Shown here one piece after another: positions 1-6,666 of a DNA stretch of 9,934 nt. The notes under the pieces were generated by a model. The model was not told where the DNA came from and did not search any database. It saw only the letters and a program-made list of their open reading frames with translations. This stretch comes from JBOGHU01 sp050742255 (GTDB lineage Bacteria > Actinomycetota > Acidimicrobiia > Acidimicrobiales > CADCSY01). The stretch covers positions 1-9,934 of the forward strand of contig JBOGHU010000102.1 of assembly GCA_050742255.1 (NCBI GenBank), written 5' to 3'. Positions within the stretch are counted from its first letter, which is position 1; each line of letters opens with the position of its first letter. A program made the translations under genes and the position numbers.

Positions 1-1321
1 CCAGCACCACCCCCGCCAGCGCGCCCGACCCGGCGGGGGCGACCCAGCGGGCAAGGTCGGGGGGGGCCGAGGCCGACCAGCGCAGCCGGGGCCCCACCCC
101 CAGCCCCACCGCCACCGCCAGCGCCAGGGGGGCGGTGAACAGGGCGAAGAACCGGCCGCCCACCACGAACTGGCCCTCGCCCCACAGCCGGGCCAGCAGC
201 GGGAACACCGAGCCCCATGCCACGACCCCGGCCAGGGCCAGGGCCACTGCGGTGCTCCCGGCCAGGGCCCCCGCCCGGGACGGCGGCCACACCGGCGACC
301 GGTGCCGCCGGACCTGCCGGGGCGGTCGGGTCCGTCCCAACAGCACCCCTCCACCCGCCACCACGGCCACCACCACCGCCAGCAGCGCCGCTCCCACGGC
401 CCTGGCCTCGGCGAAGGCGTGCACCGAGACCGTCACCCCCGAGCGGGCCAGAGTGGCCCCCACCACTGCCGCTGCCAGTCCCACCACGGCCAGGCCCGCC
501 ACCCGCCGCTGCCCGTGCCCGCGGCGCTCGGCGACCACCGCCGCGTGCAGCAGGGCGGTCAACACCAGCCAGGGGACCAGGGCCGCGTTCTCCACCGGGT
601 CCCACGCCCAGTAGCCACCCCAGCCCAGCTCGGCGTACGCCCAGTGGGCACCGGCCAGCATGCCCACCGCCAGCAGCAGCCACGCCACCCCCGCCCACCG
701 CCGGACCAGGGCAAGCCAGGCCCGGTCCAGGCGTCCCGAGACCAGCCCGGCCACGGCCATGGCGGCGGGGACCGCGGTGCCGACCAGGCCTCCGTACAGC
801 AGGGGCGGGTGGTACAGCATGGCCGGGCGCTCGAGGATCGGGTTCAGGCCGCCGCCGTCGATGGCGGGGATGGCCAGGGACCGGAAGGGGTCGGCCAGGG
901 ACGCGGTCACGGCCAGGAACGCGCCCGCCAGCCCGGCCAGCACGGCGACCGCGCCCGGGGCCAGGTCGGGCCGCCGGCCGCCCACGGCCCGGGGCGCCGC
1001 CACCGCGTACAGCGAGCACATCCAGGCCCAGAACAGCAGGGAGCCGGCCATGCCACCCCACAGCGCCGCCACCCGGAAGTGCCAGGGCGTGGCCCGGGTG
1101 GTGACGTCGGCCACGTACACCAGGCGGAAGTCCCCGGTGGCCAGCGCCCACACCAGGGCCGCCAGGGCCACCGAGGAGAGGGCGGCGAGGGCCACGCCGC
1201 CCCGAACCGCCCACCGCCGCCAGGCCACGCCGCCCACGGCGGCCACCGACGCGGCGGCGGTGGCCACACCCATGACCACCGCCAGCCGCAGGGCCAGACC
1301 CCCGATCAGCCCCGCACGCAT
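1..1321 (-). CDS. ccmF: CcmF-type heme lyase / cytochrome c biogenesis protein, 3' end beyond window
   Basis: Multi-pass membrane protein of the CcmF/CcsA family, which delivers heme to apocytochrome c outside the membrane. About 440 residues are visible with no stop; full-length members are about 650, so the C-terminal third lies beyond position 1. Seen: an early ALWGGMAGSLLFW segment (residues 86-98), corresponding to the WGxxEGS region of CcmF; HPPLLYGG (171-178) with a candidate heme-ligand histidine; the WWD-type tryptophan-rich motif GWGGYWAWDPVENA (233-246); and LARSGVTVSVHAFA (291-304), a CcmF hallmark. Many hydrophobic helices alternate along the chain. ATG at 1321 is the first possible start after an in-frame stop at 1364-1366. 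There is no Shine-Dalgarno site, but TACCGT lies 6 bases upstream, suggesting leaderless transcription. In the first motif the usual His-Glu is Met-Ala here. The family is certain enough; CcmF rather than another member is favoured by the SVHAFA and ALWGG motifs. Confidence 0.9.
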   Translation of the reverse strand, partial: MRAGLIGGLALRLAVVMGVATAAASVAAVGGVAWRRWAVRGGVALAALSSVALAALVWALATGDFRLVYVADVTTRATPWHFRVAALWGGMAGSLLFWAWMCSLYAVAAPRAVGGRRPDLAPGAVAVLAGLAGAFLAVTASLADPFRSLAIPAIDGGGLNPILERPAMLYHPPLLYGGLVGTAVPAAMAVAGLVSGRLDRAWLALVRRWAGVAWLLLAVGMLAGAHWAYAELGWGGYWAWDPVENAALVPWLVLTALLHAAVVAERRGHGQRRVAGLAVVGLAAAVVGATLARSGVTVSVHAFAEARAVGAALLAVVVAVVAGGGVLLGRTRPPRQVRRHRSPVWPPSRAGALAGSTAVALALAGVVAWGSVFPLLARLWGEGQFVVGGRFFALFTAPLALAVAVGLGVGPRLRWSASAPPDLARWVAPAGSGALAGVVL

Positions 1322-1327
1322 CCCGTC

Positions 1328-1333
1328 ACGGTA
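1328..1333 (-). promoter_or_regulatory. Putative -10 element (TACCGT) of ccmF
   Basis: On the minus strand TACCGT sits exactly 6 bases before the ATG. TANNNT at this distance from a start codon is the usual arrangement for leaderless transcripts in actinobacteria. No convincing -35 box was seen. The call rests on the same arrangement recurring at four other genes in this window. Confidence 0.45.
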
Positions 1334-1419
1334 GTCCGCCGGGCGAACCCGGCCCCGCCGCCCTCATCGACGCCCGGTGGTCCCACCGCCCCCCCCCTGC
1401 CTCCCCAGCGTGCCCGCTC

Positions 1420-2262
1420 TCAGCTTGGGCCCAGGGCCCGGGCCACCGCCTCGGCCACCCGGGGCGGGTCCTCCAGGGGGCCGAGGTGGCCGAGCCCGTC
1501 GAGCACCTCGAGACGCCCGGCCGGGAGGCGGGAGACCTGGAGCTCGGCGAGCTCGGCGGCGACCGCCCGGCTCAGGGCCCCCCGGGCCAACGTGACGGGG
1601 CAGCGGACCTGCCCCAGCCGCTCGAAGGCGGGGTGGGCCAGGCCCATCCGGTACATCTGGGCCTCGTCAGCCGCCCGGCACTTGAGGATTACGCTGCCGT
1701 CGGCGGTGGGGACCAGGCCGTGGTCGACGTAGGCCCGCAGGGCCTCGCGGGCGAGGTCGGCCAGGGGGGGCTTGGCCGCCAGGTGGCGCTCGGCGTCATC
1801 GAGGGAGGTGAAGACCTCGCGCCGGCGGAGCGCCCCTGCCACCAGCGGGTGGTCGGGGAGCGGGGGGCGTGGCGGGGGGAAGGCGATGGGCTCGTAGGCG
1901 TAGAGCGCCCGGAACGTGGCGGGCCGGGCCTGCTCGGCGAGGAGGAGGGCGCTCGCCCCCTTCGAGTGCCCCAGCCCGAACGGCTGGTCGAGGCCAAGGC
2001 CGTCGACGACCGACAGCACGTCGTCGCCGAAGCCCCGCCAGTCGAAGTCGACGTCGCCGGTCGTGGGCCGGCTGGAGTCGCCGTGACCGCGAAAGTCGAA
2101 CGACCACATCCGGAACCGTCGGGCGAGCGCCTCCGCCAGGGGGGCCCAGACCCGGCCGTGGAACCCGGTGGCGTGGGCCAGCAGCAGCGGGGGCCCGTCG
2201 CCCCCGAGGTCGTGGACGGCGAGGGCGACGCCGTCGGTCGAGGGCAGGCGCACCAGGCCCAT
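1420..2262 (-). CDS. Alpha/beta-fold hydrolase, cytosolic, substrate unknown
   Basis: A 280-residue protein with the classical alpha/beta hydrolase layout: an oxyanion-type loop LLAHATGFHG (27-36), the strand and turn FDFRGHGDSS (55-64), the nucleophile elbow GHSKGAS (98-104) with Ser100, and a C-terminal GLGHLGPL (256-263) with His259 as catalytic base. The usual acid after strand 7 is not evident: the segment PVTLARGALSRAV (222-234) has Ser where Asp or Glu is expected, so the acid may sit elsewhere or be lost. There is no signal peptide. ATG at 2262 follows a G-rich stretch (GGGGG about 8 bases upstream), and the reading frame upstream of it reads as antisense of the neighbouring lipase. 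It is divergent from the lipase with only 30 bases between starts, and transcribed toward ccmF with a 98-base gap. Substrate could be an ester, epoxide or acyl compound; the sequence does not say. Confidence 0.85.
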   Translation of the reverse strand: MGLVRLPSTDGVALAVHDLGGDGPPLLLAHATGFHGRVWAPLAEALARRFRMWSFDFRGHGDSSRPTTGDVDFDWRGFGDDVLSVVDGLGLDQPFGLGHSKGASALLLAEQARPATFRALYAYEPIAFPPPRPPLPDHPLVAGALRRREVFTSLDDAERHLAAKPPLADLAREALRAYVDHGLVPTADGSVILKCRAADEAQMYRMGLAHPAFERLGQVRCPVTLARGALSRAVAAELAELQVSRLPAGRLEVLDGLGHLGPLEDPPRVAEAVARALGPS

Positions 2263-2279
2263 GCTGGCACCCCCGGCCG

Positions 2280-2285
2280 TACCCT
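2280..2285 (+). promoter_or_regulatory. Putative -10 element (TACCCT) of the lipase gene
   Basis: TACCCT lies 7 bases before the GTG at 2293, the spacing expected if transcription begins at or next to the start codon. It favours GTG 2293 over the in-frame GTG at 2323. No clear -35 box was seen. Confidence 0.4.
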
Positions 2286-2292
2286 CGACGGC

Positions 2293-3570
2293 GTGTCCCC
2301 CACCCCCGGCCCCCGACCGTTGGTGCCCCGTCGCCTGGTCACCGGTAACCTGCCGGCTGCGGTGGTGGCGGCCGTCATCGTCGTCGCCGGCTGCACCGCC
2401 ACCCCCGCCGGCCCCCCGGCCGCCGCCCCCACCACCGACGCGACCGCCGTCGAGGCGACCGAGCTCCCGACCGACACCCGGAGCGTCCCCTACCCGCTGC
2501 CGGATGGGGAGCCCGGCGACCCCATCGCCGTCTCCCCCCGCTCGGGGGGAGACGTGCCCCCCGGCGCCCGGGCCTGGGACCTGCTCTACCTCTCGGAGGG
2601 GGTCGGCGCCCAGCCGGTCGCCGTCTCCGGCGTGCTCTACGCCCCCGGTGGACCGGCACCCCACGACGGCCGCCCCGTCCTCAGCTGGGCCCACGGCACG
2701 ACGGGCGTCGCCGACCGCTGCGCCCCGTCCCGAGCCGGGGTCGACGTCCCCGGGCTGTCGGCGCTGCTCGACGCCGGCTACGTCGTGACCGCGACCGACT
2801 ACGAAGGCCTCGGGACGCCCGGGCCCCACCCCTACCTGGTGGGGGCGAGCGAGGGCCGCAGCGTGCTCGACGCCGCTCGTGCCGCCGCCCGGATCGAGGG
2901 GACCAGTGCTGGCCTGCAGGTGGTCGTCGCCGGCCACTCCCAGGGTGGCCAGGCCGCCCTGTTCGCCGGCCGGCTGGCCCCCGACCACGCTCCGGAGCTG
3001 GACCTGCTGGGAGTGGTCGCCTCGGCGCCCGTCGCCGAGCTGCGCACCCTCCTGCGGGGGGCGGTGCCGATCTCCCTCGCCTTCGGGCTGGTGGCGTCGG
3101 CCGTCCAGGCCTACAGCGAGGCCTACGACGAGCTCGAGCTCGACGAGGTCCTGACGCCGGCCGCCCTCGACCGCATCGGGGTGGTCGAGGAGGCGTGCCT
3201 GGGCGAGGTCAGCCTGACCTTCCTCGACCGTCCCACGTCGGCCTGGCTGGTCGTCAACCCCTTCGAGCTGGAGGCCTGGGCCCGCCGGGCCGAGGAGAAC
3301 GAGCCGGGGTCGGCAGCGATATCGGCCCCGGTGCTGGTGGTCCAGGGCAGCGCCGACGTCGTGGTCCCGGCCCTGACGACCGACAGGGCGGTCGCCCGGC
3401 TGTGCGAGGGGGGCAACACCGTCGACTACCGCCTCTTCAGCGGGGCCGACCATAGCGGGGTCGTGGCGGAGGCGGCCGGCGAGATCCGGGCCTGGGTGGA
3501 GGAGCGGGTGGCGGGCTCGCCGGCGGCATCGACGTGCTCCACGGGAGCACGCCCTCGGGCATCGTCGTGA
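2293..3570 (+). CDS. Secreted lipoprotein lipase/esterase (fungal-type secretory lipase, LIP family)
   Basis: A 425-residue alpha/beta hydrolase with an N-terminal lipoprotein signal: basic RR (13-14), a hydrophobic stretch (about 20-33) and lipobox VAGC with Cys34, followed by a Pro/Ala/Thr-rich linker. This predicts export and anchoring on the outer face of the membrane. The catalytic domain shows an oxyanion motif SWAHGTTG (131-138), TDYEGLGTPG (168-177), the nucleophile elbow AGHSQGGQ (213-220) with Ser216, an acid in VQGSADVVVP (350-359) at Asp355, and His387 in GADHSGV (384-390). This pattern matches the LIP (secretory lipase) family, whose members hydrolyse triglycerides or other esters; the natural substrate is unknown. 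The start is GTG, chosen because of the -10-like hexamer 7 bases upstream. GTG 2323 would also give a good 23-residue signal and cannot be excluded. Divergent from the cytosolic alpha/beta hydrolase. Confidence 0.88.
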   Translation: MSPTPGPRPLVPRRLVTGNLPAAVVAAVIVVAGCTATPAGPPAAAPTTDATAVEATELPTDTRSVPYPLPDGEPGDPIAVSPRSGGDVPPGARAWDLLYLSEGVGAQPVAVSGVLYAPGGPAPHDGRPVLSWAHGTTGVADRCAPSRAGVDVPGLSALLDAGYVVTATDYEGLGTPGPHPYLVGASEGRSVLDAARAAARIEGTSAGLQVVVAGHSQGGQAALFAGRLAPDHAPELDLLGVVASAPVAELRTLLRGAVPISLAFGLVASAVQAYSEAYDELELDEVLTPAALDRIGVVEEACLGEVSLTFLDRPTSAWLVVNPFELEAWARRAEENEPGSAAISAPVLVVQGSADVVVPALTTDRAVARLCEGGNTVDYRLFSGADHSGVVAEAAGEIRAWVEERVAGSPAASTCSTGARPRASS

Positions 3571-3673
3571 CGAGCGCCCACCTTTCTCGGGGTCTTGCGC
3601 TCCATCCGTGGGTGCGTCAGGCAGCGGCCCGACCGGGAACCGCCGTCCACAGCCGACCCCCGGGCGCCGCCCG

Positions 3674-3679
3674 TAGGCT
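3674..3679 (+). promoter_or_regulatory. Putative -10 element (TAGGCT) of the FrhB-family gene
   Basis: TAGGCT ends 8 bases before the ATG at 3688. A purine-rich GAGGGGG at 3680-3686 also lies there, but it is only one base from the ATG, too close for a normal Shine-Dalgarno site. A leaderless or near-leaderless start therefore seems more likely. The rest of the 117-base gap after the lipase (3571-3687) shows no gene, and no convincing terminator. Confidence 0.4.
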
Positions 3680-3687
3680 GAGGGGGC

Positions 3688-4835
3688 ATGGCGACCACCG
3701 ACGGAGCCGACGGCGGGCCCACCCGCTGGACCGCCCAGTGGCGGGAGCTCGTCGACGAGGTGGTGACGGCGGGGCTGTGCACCGGCTGCGCCGCCTGCGT
3801 GATCGCCTGCCCCCACGACGTGCTGGGCTACGACCACCTCGACGGCGGCTACCGGCCCTACCACCTGGAGGATGAGCTCGGTCCCGGCGACTGCGGGCAC
3901 GGCCGGCGGGGCTGCACCTCCTGCACCCGGGCCTGCCCCCGCTTCCGGGCCTGGGAGGTGGAGGCCGACACCCACCTCTTCGGGCGGCCTCGCGCCCCCC
4001 ACGAGGTGGCCGGCATCCACAAGGACGTCATCCTGGCCCGGGCCTCCGACTCGTTCGTCCACCAGGTGGGACAGGACGGCGGGCTGGTCTCGGCCATCCT
4101 CATATGGGCCCTCGACCACGGCTACATCGACGCCGCCCTGGTCTCCTACCTGGAGGGCGACCGACCTCGTGGAAGGCCGTGCCCGGGGTGGCCCGCACCC
4201 GCGACGACGTGCTGCGGGCGGCCGGGAGCCGCTACACGTACTCGGCCAACACCCTGGCCTACGAGGAGGCGGTGGCCGGAGGGGCCGAGCGGATCGGCCT
4301 GGTGGGCATGAGCTGCCAGAGCTCGGCCCTGCCGGTGATGATCGGCCGGCGGGTGGGCAAGGTGGCCCGCCGCTTCGCCCTCAATATCGGGCTGCTGTGC
4401 TCCAAGACCTTCGACGACGCCATCTTCCCGGAGCTGTTCGAGGGCCGCTACGGCCTGCCCGCCCACGAGATCGCCAAGGTGAACGTCAAGGGCCGGTTCC
4501 AGATCTGGATGCGCAACGGCGATTACCACGAGGTCCCCCTCAAGGAGTGCCACGCCTGGACCCGGGAGGGGTGCCTCCGCTGCCCCGACTTCGCCGCCGA
4601 GCACGCCGACATCTCCACCGGGGGGATCGGCGCCTTCGACGACTGGACCCTGACCGTGGTCCGCACCGACCGGGGCCGGGAGATCCTGATCGAGATGCTG
4701 CGGGACGGGACCATCCTGGGCCGCCCCGGCGACGACGACCCCGGCGCCATCGAGCTGATGCGCAAGCTCTCGGTCAAGAACCGCAAGCGCTGGCCCGAGG
4801 CCGCCGCCGCCGGGCCCGGGGCGCTGCCCGCCTGA
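3688..4835 (+). pseudogene. FrhB-family F420-linked Fe-S flavoprotein oxidoreductase, one frameshift near 4162
   Basis: Coenzyme F420 hydrogenase/dehydrogenase beta-subunit family, flavoproteins that pass electrons between F420H2 and iron-sulfur carriers. The N-terminal part (3688 to about 4161) has a ferredoxin-type cluster C31-x2-C34-x2-C37-x3-C41-P and a second set C69, C76, C79, C83-P, then VGQDGGLVSAILIWAL (127-142), the family's conserved glycine-rich segment. The conserved sequence then continues in another frame from ACC TCG TGG at 4164 through GMSCQSSALPVM and the C-terminal block ECHAWTREGCLRCPDF, ending at the TGA at 4833-4835. Read unshifted, the first frame goes on as nonsense to 4311. 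The join needs one extra base between GAC (4159-4161) and ACC (4164). Restored length is about 383 residues, normal for the family. All cluster cysteines are kept, so the shift is either recent or a sequence error; there is no slippery heptamer to suggest programmed frameshifting. The electron partner is unknown. Confidence 0.85.
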
Positions 4836-4838
4836 GGC

Positions 4839-5426
4839 GTGGGCGGTGGCGACGGCGACCGGGCCCGGCACATCGTGCTCCGGGCCGCCGACCTGCCCGG
4901 CGAGGGATGGGAGGCGGTCGCCGACCCCGAGCTGCCCACCGAGCCCGACCCTGACGACGACCTCGAGGGCTGCTTGACGGGCTTCCCCGACGCCGACGTG
5001 ACCGCCTCGGCCACCTCTCCCCGATTCACCCGGGGCGACGCCCTGGCCTGGTCGGTGGCCTGGGTGCTGGCCGGCGAGGGCGCTGCCGGCGCCGCCTACA
5101 CCCGACTGGCCGACGAGGGGTTCGCCTCCTGCTTCGTCGCCGCCACCGCCGCCGAGGTCGACCCCCACGCCGGGGCCGCCACCCTCCTGGGCCCGGTGGG
5201 GGAGCCGGTCGAGGAGGTGGCCGGCCCCCACCACGGCGCCCGGCACCGGGCCCGCCTCACCGCCGCCACCGCCGAGGGGCTCCTCGCCATCCACCTCGAG
5301 CTGGTCGCCCTCCAAAGGGAGCGGGCGGTGACCCTGGTCATCCTGGCCGACAGCCCCGACCCGGTACCGCCCGCCCACGGCCGGGCGGTCGCCCGGCGCG
5401 TGGCCGCCCGCCTGGCGACCACCTGA
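4839..5426 (+). CDS. Hypothetical protein, weakly like the PknH-type extracellular sensor fold
   Basis: I do not recognise this 195-residue protein with certainty. It starts HIVLRAADLPGEGW (11-24), a pattern seen in actinobacterial sensor-like domains (leucine/DLP-GW opening, one early Cys, an F-x-R/D strand, a later Cys). Here Cys45 (LEGCLTGF) and Cys98 (FASCFV) would be the matching pair. It has no signal peptide, lipobox or membrane helix, so unlike those sensors it appears cytosolic, where a disulfide would be unlikely. It is acidic in the first third (DPDDDLEG) and basic near the end. GTG at 4839 lies 3 bases after the preceding stop, suggesting one transcript and translational coupling with the FrhB-family gene. 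Codon use is strongly GC3-biased like its neighbours, supporting a true gene. No function is proposed. Confidence 0.7.
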   Translation: MGGGDGDRARHIVLRAADLPGEGWEAVADPELPTEPDPDDDLEGCLTGFPDADVTASATSPRFTRGDALAWSVAWVLAGEGAAGAAYTRLADEGFASCFVAATAAEVDPHAGAATLLGPVGEPVEEVAGPHHGARHRARLTAATAEGLLAIHLELVALQRERAVTLVILADSPDPVPPAHGRAVARRVAARLATT

Positions 5427-5474
5427 CCCGATGGGCCGACGTTCGACCGCACCGGTTCGGCACCGGGCACACCG

Positions 5475-5497
5475 GGTACGTCCGCGGTGTCCGTACC
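5475..5497. promoter_or_regulatory. Inverted repeat GGTACG-N11-CGTACC upstream of the DUF2188 gene
   Basis: Perfect 6-base arms (5475-5480 and 5492-5497) separated by 11 bases, about 33 bases before the start codon. The arm centres are 17 bases apart, roughly one and a half helical turns, so it could be a dimer-binding operator or a weak hairpin. A run of ACCGG repeats (5451, 5462, 5471) precedes it. Confidence 0.25.
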
Positions 5498-5515
5498 GAG
5501 GACATGACGTTCCAG

Positions 5516-5521
5516 AGGAGG
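5516..5521 (+). promoter_or_regulatory. Strong Shine-Dalgarno site (AGGAGG) of the DUF2188 gene
   Basis: AGGAGG with 8 bases to the ATG at 5530 is an ideal ribosome-binding site. It fixes the start at 5530 against the in-frame ATG at 5431, whose extra residues are arginine-rich and look like untranslated leader. It is the only consensus Shine-Dalgarno site in the window, which suggests high translation. Confidence 0.8.
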
Positions 5522-5529
5522 GATGCGAC

Positions 5530-5778
5530 ATGGCCGAGCCAGCGCAGCCGGACAAGGGGATGCTCCCCAACGTGGTGGTCGAGAAGCAGGGTGGCCGCTG
5601 GGCCGTCCGCCGGGAGGCCACCTCGCCCGCCATCAACACCCACCTCTCCAAGGAGGAGGCCCTAGCCGCCGGGCGCCAGATCGCCGAGCAGGGCGGCGTC
5701 GAGCTGATCGTGATGGACGAGTCGGGCGACGTCGAGTCCCGGGCCAGCTACCAGTGGGTGGCCCCCGAGAAGGGGTAG
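5530..5778 (+). CDS. DUF2188 domain protein, small and soluble
   Basis: An 82-residue protein matching the DUF2188 pattern: NVVVEKQGGRWAVRREA (14-30), a threonine/serine segment, then the helix LSKEEALAAGRQIAEQGG (39-56), ELIVMDESG (58-66) and a closing RASYQ (71-75). The family is small, widespread and of unknown function; members read as a compact alpha/beta domain with a strand-helix-strand core. There is no signal peptide or cysteine. The consensus ribosome-binding site and short leader containing an inverted repeat suggest a well-expressed, independently regulated gene. It lies about 100 bases after the preceding gene and 63 bases before the TauE-type exporter. The last residues (VAPEKG) are likely disordered. 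Confidence 0.85.
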   Translation: MAEPAQPDKGMLPNVVVEKQGGRWAVRREATSPAINTHLSKEEALAAGRQIAEQGGVELIVMDESGDVESRASYQWVAPEKG

Positions 5779-5792
5779 GTCCGCTCGACCGC

Positions 5793-5839
5793 CCGGGCCG
5801 GTACGGGGTGGGTCGTCCGCATCGGCTAGACCGGCCCGG
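5793..5839. promoter_or_regulatory. 10-base perfect inverted repeat directly before the TauE-type gene
   Basis: CCGGGCCGGT at 5793-5802 pairs perfectly with ACCGGCCCGG at 5830-5839, with a 27-base loop. The right arm ends 2 bases before the ATG at 5842. In RNA the hairpin would bury the ribosome-binding region; in DNA it could be an operator. It could also be a terminator for the DUF2188 gene, but there is no T-tract. Confidence 0.4.
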
Positions 5840-5841
5840 CG

Positions 5842-6666
5842 ATGGACCCCGGGTCCCTGCGTGACGCTCTCACCGCCCTGCTGGGGCTGGCTACCGGTGT
5901 CATGTCGGGGGCCTTCGGCGTGGGGGGTGCGGTGGTCTCCACGCCCGGCATCCGGCTGTTGGGGGTCCCCGCCCTGGTCGCCATAGGCACCACGCTCCCC
6001 TCCATCGTGCCCAGCGCCCTGAGCGGCTCCCTCCGCTACCGGAACGAGCGGCTCATCGACTGGAGAGCCGTGGCCTGCACCGTCCCTGTGGGCCTGGGCG
6101 CGTCGGTCGCCGGGGCCCTGCTCTCCGAGGAGGTGCCCGGTGAGGGCCACCTGCTGATGGTCGCCACCGCCGCTCTGCTGGGTGTCACGGCCTGGCGGAT
6201 GGCACGGGGCCGCGATCCTCTCCCCGCCCGAGCCCGCCTGGCCCAGGACGCCACCGCCGGCGGATCGGGCGGTGCTGTGTCGTGCCGCGCCGCCACCGTG
6301 GTGGGCCTGGTCGCTGGGGCTCTGTCGGGCCTGCTCGGCATCGGCGGCGGGGTGGTCCTGGTGCCGGCCTTCGTGGCCGCCGGCCTGGCACTCAAGGTGG
6401 CCATCGCCACCTCCCTGGTCTGCGTCGGGGCCTTCGCCGTACCGGGGACCCTGGCCCACGCCCTGCTGGGCAACGTCGACTGGCGGGTCGCGCTGCTCCT
6501 CGCCGCCACCGTCGTCCCCGGGGCCCGGCTGGGGGCGGCGCTGACGGTGCGGGCCGACGACCGCTGCCTCCGCCTGGCCGTCGCTGCCTTCCTCGGTGTC
6601 ATCGCCGTGGCCTACGCGGCGGGCGAGATGGCCGCCCTGGCCGGCCCAGCTCCCGGGCCCGGGTGA
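5842..6666 (+). CDS. TauE/SafE (TSUP) family anion exporter
   Basis: A 274-residue multi-pass membrane protein of the TauE/SafE family, whose characterised members move sulfite, sulfoacetate or related organosulfur anions. The internal duplication of the family is visible: repeat 1 has SGAFGVGGAVVSTPGIRLLGV (22-42) and YRNERLIDWRA (66-76); repeat 2 has SGLLGIGGGVVLVPAFV (162-178) and LLGNVDWRVA (208-217). About eight hydrophobic helices can be traced. A polar, Ala/Arg-rich loop (about 121-150) joins the halves. There is no clear Shine-Dalgarno site, and a 10-base inverted repeat ends 2 bases before the ATG. The last 68 bases overlap the end of the convergent uracil-DNA glycosylase gene, encoding a low-complexity tail (AGPAPGPG). 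No sulfur-metabolism gene is adjacent, so the substrate cannot be inferred here. Confidence 0.9.
   Translation: MDPGSLRDALTALLGLATGVMSGAFGVGGAVVSTPGIRLLGVPALVAIGTTLPSIVPSALSGSLRYRNERLIDWRAVACTVPVGLGASVAGALLSEEVPGEGHLLMVATAALLGVTAWRMARGRDPLPARARLAQDATAGGSGGAVSCRAATVVGLVAGALSGLLGIGGGVVLVPAFVAAGLALKVAIATSLVCVGAFAVPGTLAHALLGNVDWRVALLLAATVVPGARLGAALTVRADDRCLRLAVAAFLGVIAVAYAAGEMAALAGPAPGPG

Noticed and set aside
1375..1397. Hairpin CGGTG/CACCG beside a run of nine C between the hydrolase and ccmF
   Set aside because: Five-base stem with a 4-base loop and no T-tract; expected by chance at this GC content.
217..1732. Long plus-strand open frames over the left edge
   Set aside because: Pro/Arg/Gly/His-rich translations opposite the clear ccmF reading frame.
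1486..2292. N-terminal extension of the lipase frame back to 1486
   Set aside because: This part is antisense to the alpha/beta hydrolase gene and would place 269 residues before the signal peptide.
1420..4119. Minus-strand open frame of 899 codons
   Set aside because: Only the last 280 codons (from 2262) have protein-like sequence. The rest is antisense to the lipase and FrhB-type genes and is Gly/Arg/Asp-rich shadow.
4150..4170. Programmed ribosomal frameshift in the FrhB-type gene
   Set aside because: No X-XXY-YYZ slippery site, internal Shine-Dalgarno or stop-codon context was found, and the family is not known to use recoding.
5431..5529. In-frame upstream ATG for the DUF2188 gene
   Set aside because: The extra 33 residues are Arg/His-rich, and the perfect AGGAGG points to ATG 5530.
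4146..5651. Minus-strand open frame of 501 codons
   Set aside because: Low-complexity Gly/Gln/His/Val sequence opposite recognisable plus-strand genes; no family resemblance.
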